Shown in pieces: positions 58,899-64,000 of a stretch of 64,000 nt of DNA. Every line of letters begins with the position of its first letter. Position 1 is the first letter of the stretch. This DNA is from CAWHHZ01 sp963829355 (GTDB lineage Bacteria; Acidobacteriota; Thermoanaerobaculia; Gp7-AA8; JAHWKK01), in contig CAWHHZ010000009.1 of NCBI GenBank assembly GCA_963829355.1, forward strand, positions 1 to 64,000, in the 5' to 3' direction. The translations under genes and the position numbers were made by a program. The notes beneath the pieces were generated by a model that was not told where the DNA came from, did not search any database, and saw only the letters and a list, made by a program, of their open reading frames with translations.

Positions 58899-60133
58899 GC
58901 AGCACTCTCCTCGGGCTCCACTTCTTTGATGAGAATCGGATCACCGGCAGACACACCGGATATGATCTCGACCTCTGTGGAGTTCCGCCGCCCCAGATCG
59001 ACCGGAACCCGCTCGGTCGACAGAAGGCCGCGGCGCAGCACGTAAGCGCCCTCCGGACCAAACTGAACGGCTTCCTGAGGGACGACGAGAACGTCGGTCA
59101 CACGATCCATTTCGATCGTGCCGCGGAAGCGCATGCCAGGCTTCATCACCTCACTGTCCGTCCGCTCGAGAGAAAGAACGACCGGCAGGACCTTCAGGGG
59201 CGACGTGTCGGACGATCGCACGGTGTTGGCGATCTCCGTGATGGTCGCTTCGAACTCCTCGTCCGGATGCGCGTCGAGAAACAGCTCCACTTTCTGACCC
59301 GTGGTGATGCGGCCCGAATCCGCTTCGGCGACTTCTCCGACCGCGCGCATCGACGAGAGATCGGGAAGCTCGATGACCTTCTCCATACGCCAGACCGTAT
59401 CGCCGATCTTCTTTTTCTGTCCACGCCGGTCGCTCACGTACACGACCGTACCTTCACGCGGAGCACGAATCATCATCTCCCGGATGCTCTTCTGAATTTC
59501 CGCCACCCGATCGAGCGCACGTTTCCGCTTCGTCTCGAGAGATCGGATCTCGGCCTGCGCCGCCCGCTCGAGCGCCTGGTTTCTCTCCCGGAGATAGTTC
59601 ACTTCCCTCGTCGCGAGCTGATGATCGAACACGATCTCCTGACGCTCTTTCGTGCCCATGAGATCTTCCGGAGCTTCGAGCTTCATCTCCGCCTTCCGAA
59701 AGTTCGCCTCCGCTTCGGCGAGTTTCAGCTGATTGTCTTCGCGCCGCAGCACGAGGTCGGCCTGCGATTTCTCGATCTGCTTGCCGGCTGAGTCGGCTTC
59801 GGCCTGGAGCCGCTGGAGCATGTCCTGCAACTCCGTCGTGTCGAAACCGAGCAACGGCTGACCCGCGGTGATGTCGGCGCCCTCGGGTGCCATCATCGCG
59901 ATCTTGAAGTTCCAGTAGTTGTCGAGCTGCGGCGGTCCGAACTGATCGGAGGAGGTGCTCTCCAGAACACCCGTCACCTCGACTCCCAGAACCAGATCGC
60001 CCTTGCCGACCTCGACCCACTCCCCTGCCCTGTCGGAAGCCAGCTTGTTCTGCAACGCCAGGGCGCCGACTGCCAGCAAAGTGATGAAGGCAATGATCGC
60101 AGCCAGCGTGATGATTCTTCCTCTCTTCATCAT
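58895..60133 (-). CDS. HlyD/MacA-type periplasmic adaptor, second of three
   Basis: 412 residues from ATG 60133 (overlapping the previous stop). Anchor: IITLAAIIAFITLLAVGAL. Hybrid motif halves LGVEVTGVLESTSSDQFGPP and MMIRAPREGTVVYVSDRRGQ, helical hairpin RLQAEADSAGKQIEKSQADL, beta-barrel QKVELFLDAHPDEEFEATIT, and a C-terminal STEVEIISGVSAGDPILIKE. Same architecture as the neighbours but only distantly similar in sequence, so the three adaptors are not recent duplicates. Confidence 0.88.
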   Translation of the reverse strand: MMKRGRIITLAAIIAFITLLAVGALALQNKLASDRAGEWVEVGKGDLVLGVEVTGVLESTSSDQFGPPQLDNYWNFKIAMMAPEGADITAGQPLLGFDTTELQDMLQRLQAEADSAGKQIEKSQADLVLRREDNQLKLAEAEANFRKAEMKLEAPEDLMGTKERQEIVFDHQLATREVNYLRERNQALERAAQAEIRSLETKRKRALDRVAEIQKSIREMMIRAPREGTVVYVSDRRGQKKKIGDTVWRMEKVIELPDLSSMRAVGEVAEADSGRITTGQKVELFLDAHPDEEFEATITEIANTVRSSDTSPLKVLPVVLSLERTDSEVMKPGMRFRGTIEMDRVTDVLVVPQEAVQFGPEGAYVLRRGLLSTERVPVDLGRRNSTEVEIISGVSAGDPILIKEVEPEESAA

Positions 60134-61317
60134 CGCCCCGTCACTCCGTCTTCTCCGGAGGATTTCACGGCGCACTCCAGCGGATTGCAATCGACGAGCT
60201 CGATCGTACGAGCCGGCTCACCGGACAGCACGAGCCGCGGCGTTTCTCCTGAGAAATCGATCTCGCGACGCGGGACGATCGTGGCATTTTCGATACGTGC
60301 GGTCTCGATCTCGGCGCGCGCCGACAGACCGGGCCGCAGGACATCGGGGTCGAGCCCGTCGATGTCGACGACGACCCGGAACATGCGCCTCAGAGAATTG
60401 CCCCCCTCTTCCTCCGCAACCGCCGAGACACTCGTGACACTGCCGGCGAACGTCTTCTCCGGGAAGGCGTCGATGACCACGGTTGCCGGCATCCCCGGCT
60501 TCACTTTTCCATCGTCCACATCGAACAGGTCCGCGGCGATCTGCAAGGTCTGGAGGTCCGGAATGCGCGCAATCGTGAAGCCGACCCAGACATTGTCGCC
60601 AACTTCGAGCTTGCGCCCGCCGAACCACGGATGTTCGTTGAGCACCAGAACACCGTCGGTGGGCGCGTAAAGGGTCATCGTTTCAACGGCACGCTCAGCG
60701 ATCTCGATCTGCCGCTGCTTCTCGGCCAGGTCGAGCTCGAGGTTCTCCTGCTCCGCGGCTTTCGATCGCCGGGTCGCCTCGAACAGGGTCTTCGATTTCT
60801 CCAGCTCGGTCTTCGCACGCTCGAGCGCGAGCTTTCTCTCTTCGAGCTCCTTGAGAGAGATGATCTCCGGCGGGATGTCGGCGTTCATCTTCGCGACCTC
60901 GTACTCCTTGGTTCGTCGAAGGAAGTCGAACTCCTTCTCGCCGAGCTCCGCGCGCGTCTCCTCGACGTGCTGACGCAGTGCCTCCTCGGCCTGCGCCCGG
61001 GCCTCGATCTTCGAGTCGAGATCGCTGGCGAAACTGGCGGTGTCGAGCTCGGCGACCCGGTCCCCCTTCGAGACGAGTGAGCCTTCCTCTGCAAGCCATT
61101 TCAGGCTCGTCTGCCACGAAGGCAATCGAGGCACGCTCACCGTCTGCGCGACCTCGGCTTCGACCTCGCCGGTGAGGACGATGTGGTCGGTGAATACCCC
61201 TTCTCGCGGCTGGGCAGATGACGCAGTGCGGACGTCTTCGGCATCTGCATCAGTAGTGCAGCCTCCGAGAACGGGAAGCGCGAGAAGCAGCAGGATTGCG
61301 GGGAGAGCCTTCATCAT
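60130..61317 (-). CDS. HlyD/MacA-type adaptor with lipoprotein signal, first of three
   Basis: 395 residues from ATG 61317. Signal peptide with lipobox: MMKALPAILLLLALPVLGGC, so it is a predicted lipoprotein, unlike the other two. Hybrid halves VLTGEVEAEVAQTVSVPRLP and MTLYAPTDGVLVLNEHPWFG, hairpin TELEKSKTLFEATRRSKAAE, beta-barrel ATVVIDAFPEKTFAGSVTSV. The C-terminus DCNPLECAVKSSGEDG has two close cysteines that could form a disulphide. First gene of the operon. An internal ATG three bases on is equally possible. Confidence 0.87.
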   Translation of the reverse strand: MMKALPAILLLLALPVLGGCTTDADAEDVRTASSAQPREGVFTDHIVLTGEVEAEVAQTVSVPRLPSWQTSLKWLAEEGSLVSKGDRVAELDTASFASDLDSKIEARAQAEEALRQHVEETRAELGEKEFDFLRRTKEYEVAKMNADIPPEIISLKELEERKLALERAKTELEKSKTLFEATRRSKAAEQENLELDLAEKQRQIEIAERAVETMTLYAPTDGVLVLNEHPWFGGRKLEVGDNVWVGFTIARIPDLQTLQIAADLFDVDDGKVKPGMPATVVIDAFPEKTFAGSVTSVSAVAEEEGGNSLRRMFRVVVDIDGLDPDVLRPGLSARAEIETARIENATIVPRREIDFSGETPRLVLSGEPARTIELVDCNPLECAVKSSGEDGVTGR

Positions 61318-61427
61318 CTGAATCGTTGGACGCCCTTGCGTGCGATTTGGTTCCACGCGAGATATTACAAGCGGCGAACGCTTTCCATTGTTCCATGACG
61401 GCCTCCGCCCCCCCGATCACGAAACTT
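61318..61427. other. Upstream region of the adaptor operon
   Basis: About 110 bases of unique, less GC-rich DNA (ATATTACAAGCGGCGAACGC) that should contain the minus-strand promoter. No confident -35/-10 pair found. Confidence 0.3.
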
Positions 61428-61796
61428 GTCATCCTGAGCGCAGCGAAGGATCGCGTAAGGGATGACTCGACGTATGTTGCGCAGGAAATATGGGTGAGGA
61501 TGACGCCACGCGATCCTTCGCTGCGCCAGACTGTGTGAAAAACCGATCGGCTTCGCGACCTTCTTTTTTGGAGTGCTGAGCTCGCCGAAGGACGAGCTCA
61601 GCTTTACATCACGCCGCCTTACGGGCTGCGGCGGGCTGCAAACTGCAGTGGAAATTTCCTGACTGGTCCCGATTGCGGCCTCGATGGTGGTTGCCACGGG
61701 ATCCAAAGCGGGGCTCGTCCTCCGGCGAGCACCGCACTCCAAAGTCACAGCCTCGATTCACGAGGCGTTTTCACACAGTCTCGCGCTCAGGATGAC
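61428..61796. repeat. R3 element interrupted by R4, second copy
   Basis: Left end GTCATCCTGAGCG at 61428; right end CGCTCAGGATGAC at 61796. The left arm is complete (GCAGCGAAGGATCGCG). The R4 insertion is in the right arm, at the position equivalent to that in the 26-kb copy when read from the arm end. It lies eight bases beyond the stop of the methyltransferase gene. Confidence 0.8.
61528..61781 (-). mobile_element. R4: 254-bp MITE-like element, copy 2
   Basis: Same length and sequence organisation as 26088-26341 but antiparallel, with ends AGACTGTGTGAAAA and TTTTCACACAGTCT. A few substitutions separate the copies (for example GCGGCGGGCTGCAAACTGCA versus the 26-kb GCTTGCAACCCGCTGC read on the other strand). 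The terminal inverted repeats are slightly better preserved here. Confidence 0.75.
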
Positions 61797-61803
61797 TGGG
61801 TCA

Positions 61804-62457
61804 TCAGCGTTGCTTGGTGTACTCGAGGAGATAGCTGTTGAAAGGAGTGCGGCCCCAGAGGGGGGTTGCCTCGCGGTGGAACTCTGTTTCAGGAAAGCAG
61901 CGATCGATTGCGTCGAGGGTGGGAAAGTTGATGGTGGTCGTGCGCATCCAACCCGTTGCGCGGGCGAAGACTTCTTCGAGCCATGTCACGCGGGCACGCC
62001 AGCTTCCGTCGGCGATCGTCTGGCGCAGGATGATTCTGGCCCCGGGTTCGGTGCGCGTGACGATCGACTGGAGCAGACGCGTCTGCCCCTCATCACTCAG
62101 ATAGTGGATCACGTCCAGAAGCGTGACGTGGCCGGGGATCTCCTCGATCTGATCGACGAGCTTCGTCTCGAACGACACTGAATCGTATCCGTGCGCCGCG
62201 GCGCGCGCGCGTTCGATTTTCTTGCGATCGAGATCGAGTCCGACGATCGGTGCCGTGTAGCCGGCATCACGAAGATAGAGAGCCAGGACACCCGCTCCGC
62301 AGCCGACATCGAGCAACGGCCTGTTGCTTTCATCCAGCCTCTGTCGAACGGCTTCATAGACCGGATCGGTACGGACCTTCCAGTAGACGTACCGCGCCAG
62401 AAAATCGGATCCGTATCTGGCGGAGATCCGCTTTGCCGTCGAGCTCACAGAAGACAT
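61804..62457 (-). CDS. Class I SAM-dependent methyltransferase
   Basis: 217 residues. SAM-binding motif I PLLDVGCGAGVLALYLRDAG, then VGLDLDRKKIERARAAAHGY and the motif IV region HVTLLDVIHYLSDEGQTRLL. The C-terminus (GWMRTTTINFPTLDAIDRCF, GRTPFNSYLLEY) is family-like and substrate-specific. The target is unknown. It overlaps the response-regulator gene by 13 bases. Confidence 0.85.
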   Translation of the reverse strand: MSSVSSTAKRISARYGSDFLARYVYWKVRTDPVYEAVRQRLDESNRPLLDVGCGAGVLALYLRDAGYTAPIVGLDLDRKKIERARAAAHGYDSVSFETKLVDQIEEIPGHVTLLDVIHYLSDEGQTRLLQSIVTRTEPGARIILRQTIADGSWRARVTWLEEVFARATGWMRTTTINFPTLDAIDRCFPETEFHREATPLWGRTPFNSYLLEYTKQR

Positions 62458-62825
62458 TGAATCAGATCTGTGAGCTGATCGATATCGAAAGGCTTTGGAA
62501 GGAGCGTCGTGGCACCGAGTGCGAGTACTTTTTCGGGGTCGCTCTGGAGGTGAGCCGACACCACGATGATCGGGACCTCCCGTCTCTCCGCATCGGCCTT
62601 CAGCGTCGCGAGGAACTGAAACCCGTCCACCCTCGGCATCATCAGGTCGAGCAGAATCAGATCGGGATCGAACGCTTTCACCGCCCGGTGTGCCTCGTCA
62701 CCGTCGCGGGCTAGAACGATCTCGAAGCTGCGCCGCCGCAACACGGCCGAAAGCATGTGCTGGATCTCCAGATCGTCATCGACAATCAGGATTCGCTTCG
62801 CCCTCTGTTGATCAGTAGACGTCAT
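62445..62825 (-). CDS. Single-domain response regulator
   Basis: 126 residues from ATG 62825. Complete receiver domain: acidic pocket ILIVDDDLEIQHML, phospho-acceptor Asp60 in DLILLDLMMPRVDGF, Thr/Ser switch IIVVSAHL and Lys in LLPKPFDI. No output domain, so it acts by protein contact, like CheY or a phosphorelay shuttle. No histidine kinase is nearby. The start overlaps the end of the GNAT-like gene by 14 bases. Confidence 0.92.
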   Translation of the reverse strand: MTSTDQQRAKRILIVDDDLEIQHMLSAVLRRRSFEIVLARDGDEAHRAVKAFDPDLILLDLMMPRVDGFQFLATLKADAERREVPIIVVSAHLQSDPEKVLALGATTLLPKPFDIDQLTDLIQCLL

Positions 62826-63762
62826 AATCCCCCAGAGAGAAGTAGAACTTCTCTCCCGCCGGGGCTTCGCTCGAAAAGAACCGACGACGCGCCGGTTCCG
62901 GTTCATCGAGGAACCATGCTGCCGCCAGCGAATGATCGCGCCGCGTCAGCACTGCCCCGGCTTCCCTGAATCTCTTCGAAATCATGTGATCTGGCGAGCA
63001 CCAGCCGACGACCGGGGCGCCAAGCGCCGACAGCCGCCGTACCAGTGCTCCAATATCGTGCGGAGCAAAACTCCCGCCGGTCTCCATGAGATGAATCACT
63101 TTTTCGTCCCGGCGGATCACCGCGAACGAGGCGGGACCCCGCAGAAACCGGCGAGGAGTCTCGATCAGCTCGTAACGCGCCACAGGATGTTCGAGGTAGC
63201 GCCATCGGAGCAGATCACGATCGCGAATGGCATACATCGGCGACGGAACGGTCTCGAAGTGGTCGAGGTCAGATGGGGCGAGCGGACGAGTCGGGGCGTG
63301 CGTGCCCGCTCCCGGTTCGATTTGCAGCTCCCCCACCTGAGTGGCAGTGGTATATCCGAGGAGCCTCTCGCCGACGAGGCGATGCCGCTCGCCCGGGAAT
63401 CCGTAGAGAAGTTTCGCGCTCATCCGCGACCGCGCATCATCGAACATCGCGGTCGTCGTGCGCGCAAAGATGCCACCCCCGCCGATTCCCCCCGAATAGC
63501 GCGGATGACTCATGAAATCGACCAGTTGAAGAGCTGTGATCGTTTCGCCATTGCTCGAGAACCGGACGGCGGTGGATCCACAATGCGCCACGATCCGGCC
63601 ATCAGCCTCGAACACCCAGCTCGACGCACCGACCGGATGCTCGAAATACTTCCACCGCCAGACACTCTCCGGCCGCTCCTGAGCAAAGACCTCCCGAAAG
63701 AGTCTGCTGAGCGCGGGGATATCGTCCCTGGTGGCGGGGCGGACTCGCTCGTCAGCGGGCAT
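62812..63762 (-). CDS. GNAT-like acyltransferase, two-domain
   Basis: 316 residues. The N-terminal half has GNAT character: VRPATRDDIPALSRLFREVF, then SSWVFEADGRIVAHCGSTAV and VDFMSHPRYSGGIGGGGIFA, where the Gly-rich turn may bind acyl-CoA. The second half repeats a similar fold (RYLEHPVARYELIETPRRFL; SFAVIRRDEKVIHLMETGGS). Such tandem GNAT proteins are frequent in polysaccharide loci and are thought to acylate sugars, but the acceptor is unknown. Overlaps both neighbours. Confidence 0.75.
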   Translation of the reverse strand: MPADERVRPATRDDIPALSRLFREVFAQERPESVWRWKYFEHPVGASSWVFEADGRIVAHCGSTAVRFSSNGETITALQLVDFMSHPRYSGGIGGGGIFARTTTAMFDDARSRMSAKLLYGFPGERHRLVGERLLGYTTATQVGELQIEPGAGTHAPTRPLAPSDLDHFETVPSPMYAIRDRDLLRWRYLEHPVARYELIETPRRFLRGPASFAVIRRDEKVIHLMETGGSFAPHDIGALVRRLSALGAPVVGWCSPDHMISKRFREAGAVLTRRDHSLAAAWFLDEPEPARRRFFSSEAPAGEKFYFSLGDYDVY

Positions 63763-64000
63763 GGGTCGGTTCCGCGGACCTTACGAATCTCGCCTCAACC
63801 GGGGGTCCTGCCCGACGCCGGGCCACGACCCGGACCGAGCCCGTATTGATCGGAAGCATACGTGGAAGAAATGCCGATGCCGCACGCACGAGCGCTCCCA
63901 GGAACGGTGTGAGGGTCTTCGAACGGGAGCGGAGAAACTCGCGGTCGTGATGCTCATAGTCAGCCGACACGAACAACACTTCGAAGCCGGAGTTCTCCAG
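63752..64000 (-). CDS. SAM-dependent methyltransferase-like protein, C-terminal fragment
   Basis: The last 82 codons of a gene entering from the right edge: LENSGFEVLFVSADYEHHDR ... PRMLPINTGSVRVVARRRAG. The pattern LENxGF near the end, a hydrophobic helix and a closing strand followed by VVARR is typical of the C-terminus of class I methyltransferases acting on glycans or lipids. This is based only on the tail. The stop overlaps the GNAT-like start by 11 bases. Confidence 0.5.
   Translation of the reverse strand: MENSGFEVLFVSADYEHHDREFLRSRSKTLTPFLGALVRAASAFLPRMLPINTGSVRVVARRRAGPPVEARFVRSAEPTHAR

Noticed and set aside
60130..61317. Efflux RND system
   Set aside because: Adaptors of this type also serve RND pumps, but the only transporter gene coupled to them is a MacB-type permease and no RND gene is present.

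Overview
The window reads as chromosome from a GC-rich, diderm (Gram-negative) bacterium. The evidence is an LpxL/HtrB-type acyltransferase, two outer-membrane polysaccharide-export proteins, two predicted outer-membrane beta-barrels, a lipoprotein signal and three HlyD-type adaptors. The mix of EPS-associated MarR and UpxY regulators, etfBA, an accC plus separate biotin-carrier pair and very abundant dispersed repeats makes me think of an Acidobacteriota-type genome. That is a guess from style, not from a marker gene. Single-base frameshifts interrupt many otherwise well conserved genes, including tpiA, so residual consensus errors in a draft or metagenome assembly are likely.

Layout. 1-7.8 kb, minus strand: sugar-nucleotide and glycosyltransferase genes (asparagine synthase start, GT2, ABC-2 permease, CDP-paratose-type epimerase, GT4, FkbM methyltransferase, GDP-mannose 4,6-dehydratase), heavily frameshifted, plus a scrambled DUF288/STELLO-like remnant. 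7.8-11.5 kb: repeat-rich, with a HepT/MntA toxin-antitoxin pair, a coiled-coil protein, a NusG-like UpxY antiterminator and an EPS-type MarR regulator. 11.5-21.4 kb, minus: export module A (anchored TPR-like protein, Wzc tyrosine kinase, short Wza/OPX, beta-barrel, small secreted protein, TPR protein). 21.4-34.6 kb, mostly plus: export module B (O-antigen ligase/polymerase, Wzm, Wzt, anchored protein, a second ligase on minus, beta-barrel, short Wza/OPX, Wzc, PHP phosphatase, TPR protein, small secreted protein). A and B are divergent and paralogous: five components occur in both.

34.7-49.4 kb is mostly housekeeping: etfBA, pdxA, surE-pcm, acyP-apt, a carboxylase operon (small protein, accC, biotin carrier, cyclase-like/TPR membrane protein, 6-PTPS/QueD-like enzyme), tRNA-Leu(GAG), secG, tpiA and a GGDEF protein. 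49.7-56.3 kb, plus: a tightly overlapping surface-glycan operon (LmbE-GT2-coiled-coil fusion, GT4, GT2, LpxL-like acyltransferase, membrane protein, polysaccharide deacetylase). 56.4-61.3 kb, minus: three periplasmic adaptors plus one MacB-type permease with no ATPase beside them. 61.8-64 kb, minus: two methyltransferases (one cut by the window end), a single-domain response regulator and a GNAT-like protein.

Intergenic DNA is dominated by repeat families, named here for reference. R1: CGTAACTTGGGAGGCCCC ... CTCGGGGTGAC. R2: REP-like double hairpins around GTGTGGGTCGGGCG. R3: elements bounded by inverted GTCATCCTGAGCG ends. R4: a 254-bp element nested in R3. R5: GGGGCGGGCTGCGCGGGG. Heptad tracts: tandem 7-mers such as GGGTTTT, GTTCATC and CAAAGTT. 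The best candidates for something new are the conserved unknown proteins shared by the two export modules, the nested R3/R4 elements, and the heptad tracts that run into the 3' ends of the EPS regulators.
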